Positions 43,531 through 51,990 of a stretch of 64,000 nt of DNA are shown here, piece by piece. Every line of letters begins with the position of its first letter. Within the stretch, counting starts at the first letter, position 1. The translations under genes and the position numbers were made by a program. The notes below the pieces were generated by a model. That model did not search any database, had not been told where the DNA came from, and saw only the letters and a list, made by a program, of their open reading frames with translations. Origin of the DNA: Paragemmobacter amnigenus (GTDB taxonomy: Bacteria; Pseudomonadota; Alphaproteobacteria; Rhodobacterales; Rhodobacteraceae); the NCBI RefSeq assembly GCF_009908265.2, contig NZ_JAAATX020000002.1:62001-126000 (forward strand). Direction: 5' to 3'.

Positions 43531-46440
43531 TCAGCTGTTCGGCAGTTCGAGCACCACCATCCGCCCGCGCTTTTCATAGCGCAGTTCCGAAGCGCTGATC
43601 GCGGCGACGCGGCCACCGTCCAGACGGTCCCCGACCGAGACCTTGACGTAGCGGCCATTCGGGTTGCGGACCAGCGCGTAGCGTTCCGACTGGGTGCCGT
43701 AGACCCCGATCAGGTTCACCTGACGCAGGTCGATCGCGTTCTTGATCGTCGCCTGTTTCGAGACGCTGGCGGTGCTGGGGATGCGGGGCGCGGCGGAGGC
43801 GACTTCGGGCTCGGGTTCGGCTTCGGCCTCGGGGGCGGAGTCGGGGTCTGCGGGGGCCTCCGGTTCGGGGAGGCGGGCGACGGCGGCGACGGCCTCTTCG
43901 ATGGCGCGGCGCATATCCTCGGGGCGGGCGGCGGGACGGCGCGAGATGGTCAGGCCGACGGGGCTGACGGCGCCTTGCGGGGTGACGAGGGCAAGGCTGC
44001 CATTGCTGCTGGCCACGACGGGGGCGGTGAGGCCCGCGGCGGCGGCGGCCTCGGCCGCGTTGGCGGGACGCGGGGCGGGGCGCAGACCGGCAAGGCGCGG
44101 ATCGGCAAGGGGGGCAAGGGTGGCGCCGTCATCCTGCGGCGCGGCGGCGGCGGGGGCGAGAGCGGCGGGGCGCGGCAGGGGGCGCGCATCGGCAAGGGCC
44201 GGATCGGCGGGGATGATCACGGCAGGGTCGCCAGCCGGAGCGGTGGCAGGGTCGCTGCCTGCGGGGGCCGCCGGAGCGGCGGCTGCGGCAAGGGCGGCAA
44301 AGGCTTCGGGGCGCGACGGGGGCACGCGGGCGGGGCGGCCTGCGGTAAGCAGAACGCCCGCGGGGGTGGTGATCCCTTCGGGCGTGGCACGGACAAGGCC
44401 GTTCTCGTCGAACTGGTAGACCGTGCCGAAGGGCAGCGGGGCAGGCGAGGCCTGTGGCAGCGGGTCGGCGCGGGCGGCGGGCAGGGGAAGGGCGGCGGCA
44501 TCGACCGGTTCGGGGGCGGTGTCGGTGGCGGCGAGGAAGATTTCATCCTGCGCGGCGGCTTCCGGTGCGGGGGAGGCGGTGGGAAGGGCCGCCGCCGGAG
44601 CCGCAGCGGGAGACGCGGCGGTGGCGGTTTCCACATCCGCGCCCGTGGCCGGTGGTGCCGCGTTGGGGTCTTCGGCCTGCATCAGCACGCCATCGGCGGG
44701 CAGGGTTTCGGATTCCGGCTGGTCCGTGCCGATATCGGCCAGCATCTCGTCCTCGGGGGCGGGCAGATCGGCGGCGGCGGTGTCGGTGACGGGATCGGTG
44801 TCGGACTGGCTGACATAGAAGGTCGACAGCCCTGCGGCGAGCGCCAGCATGATCAGAAGGAGACCTGTCAGGATGAGCCCCAAATGGCGCGGCTTTCCGC
44901 GCGTGGGCATCGGGCGGGAGCCGAGGCCCGCCGGACGGCGCGCGGTCGTGCCTGTGGTGGCCGCAGCGGTGGCTGCGCCTGCCGCCGTGGTGGCGGCCGT
45001 CACGGCGGCGGTGGCGGCGCCGGTTGCCGCGACGCGGGCCTTGCGGCTGCCCGGGATGGTGGGGGCGGTGACAAGCGCGCCGAGGCCGCGCAGCGCCTTG
45101 GCCCCCGTGCCCTGCGGCTTGGCCGGTTTGGCGCCGGGGGTTTCGTAGCCGAATTTCGGGGCCGGACGTGCCGCGACAGGGCGGTCGGTCTTGGCCAGAC
45201 CGGCGGGGCGTTCGGCGACCGGCGCGACGGGGCGCGGGGCGGGTTGGCCGATGCGGGGGGCCGTGCCGTCGCCGGATTTGCGGGCGTTGAAGGCCGCCAG
45301 GGCCGCGCCCGAGGGCAGGGGCGGGAGGTCGTCGGCCACGGCGGGATCGACGAGGACCGAGGCGCGCGGCGGGGCCGCGCTGTCGGCTGTATCGTCGACA
45401 TCGATTGCCATCGGTGCCTCGTCCATCTCGGGGATGGCGGGGTCGAGGACGGCAGCCTTGGCCATGCCGGCTGTTTCGACAGCAGCGGGCGGGTCTTCGG
45501 CGCTGAGCGTGGCGGCGATGCGGGCCGGGTCCACCGTCGCCTCGGACAGCGGATGTTCGGGGCGCGCGGCGGCGTCGAGGACGGCGGTCAGCGGCTCTGT
45601 CACCGGATCGTAGGCGGGCAGGTCCTGTGGGATTTCCACCGGATCCGCGGGCGGGGCCGGATCGGGTTCCGGGATGGGCAGCGGTTCCGGCGCGGGTTCG
45701 GGATCATGGCCCGGATCGGGGACATTGGCCGGTTCCGGTTCCGGCACGACCTCGGGCGCGGGGGGCGGCACCTGCACGGGTTCGGTATCGGGCAGCGGCG
45801 TCGTTTCCGGCAGGTCGGGCTGCGGTTCCTCTTCCGGCGCGGCGGGTTCGGGCTGAACCTCGGGCTGCGGGGGTTCGGGGGTCTTTTCGGGCTCTGCGGC
45901 AAGGATGCGGATCGGGTCCTGGTCGCGGTCGACCTTGGCCCCGTCCTTCAGCACGGTCGCGGCATGGGCGGTCGGGCCGAAGAAGGGTTCGGCCGCATAG
46001 GAGGCGTCGGCGGGGATTGCCACGAAGGACAGCGGGTTGAACCCGTTGGCTACCGCGAACCCCTCGGCCTCCTCCAGCGTCTCGCGCGCGAGGACGGCGA
46101 CTTGCACGGTCGGCCCCTTGCCCCAGTGATCCCAGACGAGATCGGCCACGTCATAGGGCGTCTGCCCCTCCAGCCCGGCGGCGATCTGGGCGCGGCGCTT
46201 GGCGGCATCGGGGCCGGGGGCGTCGATCGTCAGATATTTGATCTGGGAATTGGGAATGACGAGCTTGGTCGAGATGCCCTCGGGCGCGAGGTCCAGCGCG
46301 CGGGCACGCAGGGCGGCCAGCGCTGCGGGCAGGTCGTCCACCGCAAAGGGGGTGCTGCCGATTTCGGTCCAGCCGCGCTTGGTGCGGTGCAGCAGCGCGA
46401 TGCTGTCATCGGTGAAGTTCAGGGCGAAATTCGGCTTCAT
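43531..46440 (-). CDS. PilM/GspL-like and PilP/GspC-like chimeric membrane protein
   Basis: A 969-residue protein not fully recognised. Residues 1-170 resemble the actin-like cytosolic domain of PilM/GspL-type assembly proteins (LVIPNSQIKYLTIDAPG, LEGQTPYDVADLVWD). A Pro/Glu-rich linker (180-275) and Ala/Pro-rich region lead to one membrane segment (about 519-541). The periplasmic part is again Ala/Pro-rich and ends in a compact domain of about 70 residues (IDLRQVNLIGVYGTQSERYALV, VSVGDRLDGGRVAAIS) resembling PilP/GspC. It would span the inner membrane and bridge cytosol to periplasm. No other pilus or type II genes are near. Confidence 0.6.
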   Translation of the reverse strand: MKPNFALNFTDDSIALLHRTKRGWTEIGSTPFAVDDLPAALAALRARALDLAPEGISTKLVIPNSQIKYLTIDAPGPDAAKRRAQIAAGLEGQTPYDVADLVWDHWGKGPTVQVAVLARETLEEAEGFAVANGFNPLSFVAIPADASYAAEPFFGPTAHAATVLKDGAKVDRDQDPIRILAAEPEKTPEPPQPEVQPEPAAPEEEPQPDLPETTPLPDTEPVQVPPPAPEVVPEPEPANVPDPGHDPEPAPEPLPIPEPDPAPPADPVEIPQDLPAYDPVTEPLTAVLDAAARPEHPLSEATVDPARIAATLSAEDPPAAVETAGMAKAAVLDPAIPEMDEAPMAIDVDDTADSAAPPRASVLVDPAVADDLPPLPSGAALAAFNARKSGDGTAPRIGQPAPRPVAPVAERPAGLAKTDRPVAARPAPKFGYETPGAKPAKPQGTGAKALRGLGALVTAPTIPGSRKARVAATGAATAAVTAATTAAGAATAAATTGTTARRPAGLGSRPMPTRGKPRHLGLILTGLLLIMLALAAGLSTFYVSQSDTDPVTDTAAADLPAPEDEMLADIGTDQPESETLPADGVLMQAEDPNAAPPATGADVETATAASPAAAPAAALPTASPAPEAAAQDEIFLAATDTAPEPVDAAALPLPAARADPLPQASPAPLPFGTVYQFDENGLVRATPEGITTPAGVLLTAGRPARVPPSRPEAFAALAAAAAPAAPAGSDPATAPAGDPAVIIPADPALADARPLPRPAALAPAAAAPQDDGATLAPLADPRLAGLRPAPRPANAAEAAAAAGLTAPVVASSNGSLALVTPQGAVSPVGLTISRRPAARPEDMRRAIEEAVAAVARLPEPEAPADPDSAPEAEAEPEPEVASAAPRIPSTASVSKQATIKNAIDLRQVNLIGVYGTQSERYALVRNPNGRYVKVSVGDRLDGGRVAAISASELRYEKRGRMVVLELPNS

Positions 46441-46606
46441 ATCGGGGGTCTAGCACAGCTTTCGGCGATGCGGGAATGCGGCGCGGAGGTCGGGAAGTTC
46501 CTACAGCAGCTTTTTGCCGAAGGAAAGCACGGGACACGGGGTTGTGGCTTGCCTGCCGGAACGGGCGGGGGTGTAGTCGGCATATCTTAGCACAGGAGTT
46601 CGTTTC

Positions 46607-47329
46607 ATGCGCATCCTTTCCGGCCTTCTGGTGGCCTCGGCCCTGACGGGGGTGGCGGCGTCGGGTCTGCCCGCCCTTGCGGCAGAGACGGCAGCGCCCC
46701 CTGCCACGATCACCGTGACGGGCGAGGGCGAGGTTCTGGCCGCGCCCGATCTGGCGACGGTCAGCCTTGGCGTGACGGCGCAGGGCGAGACGGCGGCCGA
46801 GGCGATGTCGGGGGCAAGTGCCGCGCTGGCCGCGGTGATCGGGCGGTTGAAGGGCGCGGGGGTGGAGGCGAAGGATATACAGACCTCGAACTTGAGCCTC
46901 AACCCCAACTGGGTGGCGCCCGCCGATGGCAGCAGCGCGGCGGTGATCGATGGCTATGTGGCGTCGAACATGGTGACGGTGCGGGTGCGCGCGCTGGAGG
47001 GGCTGGGCGGGGTTCTGGATGCGGTCGTGGCGGACGGGGCCAATACGCTGAACGGTATTTCCTTCGGGCTGGCCGATCCCGATCCGCTGATGGACGAGGC
47101 CCGCAAGGAGGCGGTTGCCGAGGCGAAGGCGCGGGCGGAGCTGCTGGTGGGGGCAGCGGGGGCGTCGCTGGGGCGCATCCTGTCGATCAGCGAGAGCGGC
47201 GGGATGGCGCCGCCCATGCCGATGTACCGGATGGAAGCGGCCATGGCGTCGGACGCGGCGGTGCCGGTGGAGGCGGGCGAGGTCGGGATGGTGGCGGCGG
47301 TGACGATCACCTGGGAGATCGCGCAGTAG
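46607..47329 (+). CDS. SIMPL-domain (DUF541) periplasmic protein
   Basis: A 240-residue exported protein: signal peptide (ILSGLLVASALTGVAASGLPALAA) and a SIMPL/DUF541 domain starting PATITVTGEGEVLAAPDLATVSLGV with the usual YVASNMVTVRVR and GISFGLADPDPLMDEARKEAVAEAKARAE blocks. Family members form ring-shaped assemblies in the periplasm and affect oxidative stress tolerance; mechanism unclear. Ends in a strong bidirectional terminator. Confidence 0.88.
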   Translation: MRILSGLLVASALTGVAASGLPALAAETAAPPATITVTGEGEVLAAPDLATVSLGVTAQGETAAEAMSGASAALAAVIGRLKGAGVEAKDIQTSNLSLNPNWVAPADGSSAAVIDGYVASNMVTVRVRALEGLGGVLDAVVADGANTLNGISFGLADPDPLMDEARKEAVAEAKARAELLVGAAGASLGRILSISESGGMAPPMPMYRMEAAMASDAAVPVEAGEVGMVAAVTITWEIAQ

Positions 47330-47356
47330 CGCGGTTCCGGATCGCTCCGGACACCA

Positions 47357-47381
47357 AAAGGGGCGCCGGTGGCGCCCCTTT
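47357..47381. terminator. Perfect bidirectional terminator
   Basis: AAAGGGGCGCC-GGT-GGCGCCCCTTT, an 11-base-pair perfect stem between the convergent SIMPL and metY genes. Confidence 0.88.
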
Positions 47382-47399
47382 GCGTCTGTTGCGCCGTGG

Positions 47400-48689
47400 T
47401 CAGGCGGTGGCGGCGGCCAGCGCCTGATCGAGATCGGCGATGATGTCGTCGGCATGTTCGATGCCGATGGACACGCGCACCACGTTCGGGGCGGCGCCGG
47501 CCTTGATCTGCTGTTCCTCGGTCAGCTGGCGGTGGGTGGTGCTGGCCGAGTGGATGATGAGCGAGCGGGTGTCGCCAAGGTTTGCCACGTGGCTGAACAG
47601 TTTGACGTTGTCTATCAGCTTGACGCAGGCGTCATAGCCCCCTTTGACCGCGAAGGTGAAAAGCGCGCCCGCCCCCTTGGGGCAGATGCGCGCGACGCGG
47701 TGGTGATAGGGCGAGGAGGGCAGGCCCGCATAGGTGACGTAGTCGATGCGGGGGTCCTTCTCCAGCCATTCGGCCACCTTGCGGGCGTTTTCCACATGCC
47801 GGTCCATGCGGAGCGAGAGCGTCTCGATCCCCATCAGCGTGTAATGGGCGCCCTGCGGGTTCATGGTCATGCCAAGGTCGCGCAGCCCCACCGCGATGGA
47901 GTGGAAGGTAAAGGCCATCGCCCCCAGCGCGGGGTGGAAGGCCAGCCCGTGATAGGCGGGTTCGGGTTCGGAGAGGGACGGGAACTTGCCCGATTTCGAC
48001 CAGTCGAATTTCCCTGAGTCGACCACGATGCCGCCCGTGACGGTGCCGTTGCCGGTCAGGTATTTGGTGGCGGAATGGACGACCAGCGTCGCGCCATGTT
48101 CGATGGGGCGGCAGAGATAAGGGGTGGCCGAGGTGTTGTCGACGATCAGCGGCAGACCGACCTTGTCGGCCACGCCTGCGACGGCGTCGAGGTCGGTGAT
48201 GTAGCCGCCCGGATTGGCGATCGACTCGCAGAAGATGGCGCGGGTGTCGTCATCGACGGCGGCCTCGAGCGCGGCGAGGTCGTCGAAATCGACGAACTTG
48301 GCCGACCAGCCGAAGCGTTTGATGGTCTGGCTGAACTGGGTCATCGTGCCGCCGTAAAGGCGGGTGGAGGCGATGATGTTCTTGCCCGGTCCCATCAGCG
48401 GGAAGAGCGCCATGATCTGCGCGGCGTGACCGGACGAGCAGCAGATGGCCCCCGCCCCGCCTTCCAGCGCGCAGACGCGGTTGGCGAGCGCCGAGACGGT
48501 GGGGTTCGTCAGGCGCGAGTAGATGTAGCCGATTTCCTGCAGGTTGAAGAGTTTGGCCGCGTGGTCGGCATCGCGGAAGACATAGGCCGTGGTCTGGTAG
48601 ATCGGCACCTGCCGCGCGCCGGTGGCGGGGTCGGCGGCTGTGCCCGCGTGGATTTGCAGCGTTTCGAAGGCAAGTTGGCGTTCGGTCAT
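47400..48689 (-). CDS. metY: O-acetylhomoserine aminocarboxypropyltransferase
   Basis: A 429-residue PLP enzyme of the Cys/Met metabolism family that makes homocysteine (or methionine) from O-acetylhomoserine and sulfide (or methanethiol). TLQIHAGTAADPATGARQVPIYQT is the typical start; the PLP lysine is in HSATKYLTGNGTVTGG; length matches MetY rather than shorter MetB/MetC. The start at 48689 has GGAGGG seven bases upstream. The methionine-pathway genes metR and metF are 12 kb away. Confidence 0.92.
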   Translation of the reverse strand: MTERQLAFETLQIHAGTAADPATGARQVPIYQTTAYVFRDADHAAKLFNLQEIGYIYSRLTNPTVSALANRVCALEGGAGAICCSSGHAAQIMALFPLMGPGKNIIASTRLYGGTMTQFSQTIKRFGWSAKFVDFDDLAALEAAVDDDTRAIFCESIANPGGYITDLDAVAGVADKVGLPLIVDNTSATPYLCRPIEHGATLVVHSATKYLTGNGTVTGGIVVDSGKFDWSKSGKFPSLSEPEPAYHGLAFHPALGAMAFTFHSIAVGLRDLGMTMNPQGAHYTLMGIETLSLRMDRHVENARKVAEWLEKDPRIDYVTYAGLPSSPYHHRVARICPKGAGALFTFAVKGGYDACVKLIDNVKLFSHVANLGDTRSLIIHSASTTHRQLTEEQQIKAGAAPNVVRVSIGIEHADDIIADLDQALAAATA

Positions 48690-48789
48690 GGCCTGTCCCT
48701 CCCATGGGTTGTGACGCAGGCAGGGTAGGGGATGGGGCGCGGGCTGTGAAGGTGGGTTAAGTCGCGGCACTGGTATGATGACTGCGGCG

Positions 48790-50151
48790 TCAGATGCGGG
48801 GGCCGCCGCCGGCGCGGATCCAGCCGAAGTAATCCTGCGATCCCATCTGTCCGCCCTTCAGCGCGATCTGCAACCCGTCATGCGGGGCGCTGCCATGGGC
48901 GGTGCACAGCGCCGCGCCGGGGATAGTGGGGGCCAGCGCGGTGAGCGCCTGCAGGTCCAGTTGGCGCAGGGCGTGGCCCGAGGTGTCGCCGCCCGAGATG
49001 ACGGCGCGGGAAATGCCGGTGGCGCGCAGGGTGGCCGACAGGATGCGGCCCAGCGCTTCGCCGATGCGGCGGTTGGCGGTTTCGGGGGCGATCCGCGCAG
49101 AGGACAGGGCCGCGCGGAAGCGGGCGACGGCGGGGTCGTCATGGCCCGCGGCGGAATGGATGAGCGGGCTTTGGCCGCGGGCGGCGGCTTCGGCCGCGGC
49201 GGCGGTGAGGCGGGATTCCTCGGCCGCGAGGCTGTTGTCGTCGCGGCAGGCGGCGGTTGCGTCGAAGGGGATCAGGGCAAAGCCGTTGGCACCCGCCCAT
49301 CCGATCTGCGCCGCCGTGACGGCCGAGACGGAACCCGAGACGGCGATGATCCGTGCAACGGCACCGGCCGAGGGGGCGGGGGGCGCGGATGGCAGGAGGC
49401 CGGTCTGTTGCCACTGGCGCACAAGGGCGTATTCCACCCCCTGACTGCCCGCGACAAGGCTGCAATCCTTGCGGTTTTCCCAGATGAGGCGGCCTGCGGC
49501 GGTCTCGGTCTCGGCATCGATGCTGTCGATGGACAGGATGCGCGCGCCCGTCGCCATCGCCTCGGTCCAGCGGGTTTGCGGGGCGGTGGAGAGGGCTTCG
49601 AGGTCGATCAGTGCCGAGGCGAGGGCGGTCTGGCGGGCAAGGTGGCGCAGCAGGTCGGAGTCGTCCATCGGGGTGGCGGGATGGCGGGACATGACGGGGT
49701 GGCGGTCAAGGCGGAAGACGCCGTCGGGGCTGCCTGCGAAGAGGTGGCCGAAGGACTGGTAGCGGCGCATCTGCGGGGCGGCGGTCAGCAGGGGAACGGC
49801 GCGGGCGGGGCGGATGGTCAGGGCGATTTCCAGCGCGCGGCCGATGCTGCCCAGCGTGGGGGAGGAGTCGAAGGTGGAGCAGAGTTTGTAATGCAAAAGC
49901 TCTGCCCCCGTGGCGTGGAGCCATGCGAGGGGGGCGGGGAGGTTTTCCCCCATCCAGTCCGGCCCGTGGCTGCGGGCGGTTGAGGCAATGCCGAGCGCGC
50001 GGCAATGGGCGAAGCGGGCGGCAAGGGCCGCGTCGGGGATGGCGGTGAAGAGGACCGACGGGATGCCCGCGAAGGCGAGAACCTCCATCACCGCGGCCGA
50101 TCCGGTGAAGTCGTCGCCATACCACGCGATGAGGGGGGAGGGGCTGGTCAT
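48790..50151 (-). CDS. oiaK: Four-carbon acid sugar kinase family, probable 3-oxo-isoapionate kinase
   Basis: A 453-residue DUF1537-family kinase (LIAWYGDDFTGSAAVMEVLAF at the N-terminus; AVISGGDTSGHALRQL, the ATP-binding block, at the C-terminus). The family phosphorylates C4-C6 sugar acids. Its divergent neighbour is an ApnO-like oxidoisomerase and a RuBisCO-like protein follows, the exact enzyme set of D-apionate catabolism, where this kinase acts on 3-oxo-isoapionate. The symbol is an inference from that context. The start at 50151 has AGGA upstream; TGGTATGAT motifs occur on both sides of the gene. Confidence 0.75.
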   Translation of the reverse strand: MTSPSPLIAWYGDDFTGSAAVMEVLAFAGIPSVLFTAIPDAALAARFAHCRALGIASTARSHGPDWMGENLPAPLAWLHATGAELLHYKLCSTFDSSPTLGSIGRALEIALTIRPARAVPLLTAAPQMRRYQSFGHLFAGSPDGVFRLDRHPVMSRHPATPMDDSDLLRHLARQTALASALIDLEALSTAPQTRWTEAMATGARILSIDSIDAETETAAGRLIWENRKDCSLVAGSQGVEYALVRQWQQTGLLPSAPPAPSAGAVARIIAVSGSVSAVTAAQIGWAGANGFALIPFDATAACRDDNSLAAEESRLTAAAAEAAARGQSPLIHSAAGHDDPAVARFRAALSSARIAPETANRRIGEALGRILSATLRATGISRAVISGGDTSGHALRQLDLQALTALAPTIPGAALCTAHGSAPHDGLQIALKGGQMGSQDYFGWIRAGGGPRI

Positions 50152-50187
50152 GGCGCGTCCTTCGTGCTGGCTTGACGCAAGGGATGT

Positions 50188-50202
50188 TATGAGATCATAC
50201 CA
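50188..50202. promoter_or_regulatory. Operator-like palindrome between oiaK and apnO
   Basis: TATGA-GA-TCATA is a perfect inverted repeat, within a wider 7-of-8 match TGTTATGA/TCATACCA. Its minus-strand half TGGTATGAT (50202-50194) recurs at 48771-48779, just beyond the kinase gene. It lies in the divergent promoter region; a FadR/GntR-type regulator is a possible ligand, none being encoded nearby. Confidence 0.4.
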
Positions 50203-50236
50203 GTTGGCATCAACCCTTCCCGAGAGGAACCCAGCG

Positions 50237-51067
50237 ATGACCAAGATTGCCCTGTTCGGCGCGGGCGGAAAGATGGGTGTTCGCCTGTCCACCAATCTGG
50301 CCAAGACCGATTATCATGTCGCCCATGTCGAGGTGAGTGCGGCGGGGCAGGCGCGGCTGAAGGAGGCGCTGGGTTTCGACTGCGTGCCGGCAGAGGCGGC
50401 GATCGCGGGGGCGGATGCGGTGATCCTTGCCGTGCCCGACACCCATATCGGCAAGGTCGCGCAGGAGGTCGTGCCGAAGCTGGCGGCGGGGACGGTGGTG
50501 GTGATCCTCGACGCCGCGGCGCCCTATGCGGGGCATCTGCCGGAACGGGCGGATATCACCTATTTCATCACCCATCCCTGCCACCCGCCGATCTATAACG
50601 ACGAGGTCACGCCCGAGGGCAAGGCCGACCATTTCGGCGGCGTGGCGGCCAAGCAGGGGATCGTCTGCGCGCTGATGCAGGGCCCGCGCGCGCATTATGC
50701 GGTGGGCGAGGCCATCGCGCGGGCGATCTATGCGCCGGTGGTGCGCAGCCACGAGGTGACGGTGGCGCAGATGGCGATGCTGGAACCCGGCTTGTCGGAA
50801 ACGGTCTGCGCGTCGCTGATGACGGTGATGCGCGAGGCGATGGATGAATGCGTGGCGCGCAGTGGCGTCAGCAAAGAATGCGCGCGGGATTTCCTGCTGG
50901 GCCATATGAACATCCTTGGCGCTGTGCTGTTCGAGGAACGTCAGGGCGTGTTTTCGGACGCCTGCAACAAGGCGATCCAATACGGGATTCCGGTCCTGAT
51001 GAAGGACGACTGGAAGCGGGTCTTTGACTGGGACGAGATCACGGCCAGTATCAGGCGCATCACCTGA
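50237..51067 (+). CDS. apnO: D-apionate oxidoisomerase-type dehydrogenase
   Basis: A 276-residue NAD-dependent enzyme with Rossmann start IALFGAGGKMGVRLSTNLA and a 6-phosphogluconate-dehydrogenase-like C-terminal domain. THPCHPPIYNDEV, EVTVAQMAMLEPGLSETVCA and CNKAIQYGIPVLMKDDWKRVF match what is known of the ApnO family, which oxidises and isomerises D-apionate to 3-oxo-isoapionate. AGAGG lies before the ATG. Divergent from the kinase gene; the lactonase-like and RuBisCO-like genes follow on the same strand. Confidence 0.78.
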   Translation: MTKIALFGAGGKMGVRLSTNLAKTDYHVAHVEVSAAGQARLKEALGFDCVPAEAAIAGADAVILAVPDTHIGKVAQEVVPKLAAGTVVVILDAAAPYAGHLPERADITYFITHPCHPPIYNDEVTPEGKADHFGGVAAKQGIVCALMQGPRAHYAVGEAIARAIYAPVVRSHEVTVAQMAMLEPGLSETVCASLMTVMREAMDECVARSGVSKECARDFLLGHMNILGAVLFEERQGVFSDACNKAIQYGIPVLMKDDWKRVFDWDEITASIRRIT

Positions 51068-51095
51068 TGGGGTGACGCGGAACGGGGGGGCGCGG

Positions 51096-51977
51096 ATGAT
51101 CACCGACTGGTTCGAGGTTCTGGATGCGCGCTTTGCCGCGCTGATCCTGCCCAATGTTCATGTCGATACCTTGTGGACCGGCGGGCGGTGGCTGGAGGGG
51201 CCGGTCTATGTGCCCGCCGCGCGACATCTGCTGTTTTCCGACATCCCCAACGACCGCGTGCTGCGCTGGGACGAGATGACGGGGGCGGTGGGGCCGTTCC
51301 GCGTGCCGTCGGGCTTTGCCAATGGCCACACGCTGGACCGTGCGGGGCGGGTGCTGGCCTGCGAACACCAGACGCGGCGGGTGGTGCGGTTCGAACATGA
51401 CGGGTCGGTCACGGTGATCGCGGCAGAGTGGCAGGGCAGGCGGCTGAATTCGCCAAACGATCTGGTCGAGGGGCCGGATGGCGCGGTGTGGTTCAGCGAT
51501 CCGACATACGGCATTTCCACCGAATACGAGGGCGCGCGGGCCGAAAGCGAGATCGGCGCGCGGCGGGTCTATCGTGCGGTGGAGGGCGGGGTTGAGGCCG
51601 TGCTGGACGATCTGGTGCAGCCGAACGGGCTGTGCTTTTCGCCCGACGGGGCGGTGCTTTACGTGGCCGACAGCGGGGCGCAGCCGTCCTGCATCCGTGT
51701 CTACCGGATGGAGGGGGGGCGGCCCGTGGCGGGGCGGCTGTTCCATGCGGCGTCGACGGGGTTCTATGACGGGCTGCGCTGCGACCGGCTGGGCAATGTC
51801 TGGGTGGCGGCAGAGGGCGGGGTGGAGTGCATCGCGCCGGACGGGGTGCTGATCGGGCGCATCCGGCTGCCCGAGGTGGCGGCGAACCTGTGCTTTGGCG
51901 GACCGGCGCGCAACCGGCTGTTCATCTGCGCGACGCGGGCCTTGATGGCGGTCTATCTGAATGTGACGGGGGCCTGA
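51096..51977 (+). CDS. SMP-30/gluconolactonase-family protein
   Basis: A 293-residue six-bladed beta-propeller hydrolase (SMP-30/LRE family). Metal-site blocks: WLEGPVYVPAARHLLFSDI, LNSPNDLVEGPDGAVWFSDPTYG and YVADSG. The family opens sugar lactones, here possibly D-apionolactone to D-apionate in place of the unrelated ApnL. The start at 51096 follows a G-run and lies 28 bases after the apnO stop. The gene after it begins almost at once, so the three are one operon. Confidence 0.82.
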   Translation: MITDWFEVLDARFAALILPNVHVDTLWTGGRWLEGPVYVPAARHLLFSDIPNDRVLRWDEMTGAVGPFRVPSGFANGHTLDRAGRVLACEHQTRRVVRFEHDGSVTVIAAEWQGRRLNSPNDLVEGPDGAVWFSDPTYGISTEYEGARAESEIGARRVYRAVEGGVEAVLDDLVQPNGLCFSPDGAVLYVADSGAQPSCIRVYRMEGGRPVAGRLFHAASTGFYDGLRCDRLGNVWVAAEGGVECIAPDGVLIGRIRLPEVAANLCFGGPARNRLFICATRALMAVYLNVTGA

Positions 51978-51990
51978 GGTGGGGAGCGTG

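Noticed and set aside
43975-46590. An 871-codon open frame on the + strand opposite the 969-residue membrane protein
   Set aside because: Gly/Arg-rich shadow of a GC-rich gene with a recognisable protein on the other strand.
48690-48789. SAM riboswitch before metY
   Set aside because: The 100-base leader shows no SAM-II, SAM-V or SAM/SAH pattern recognisable by eye.
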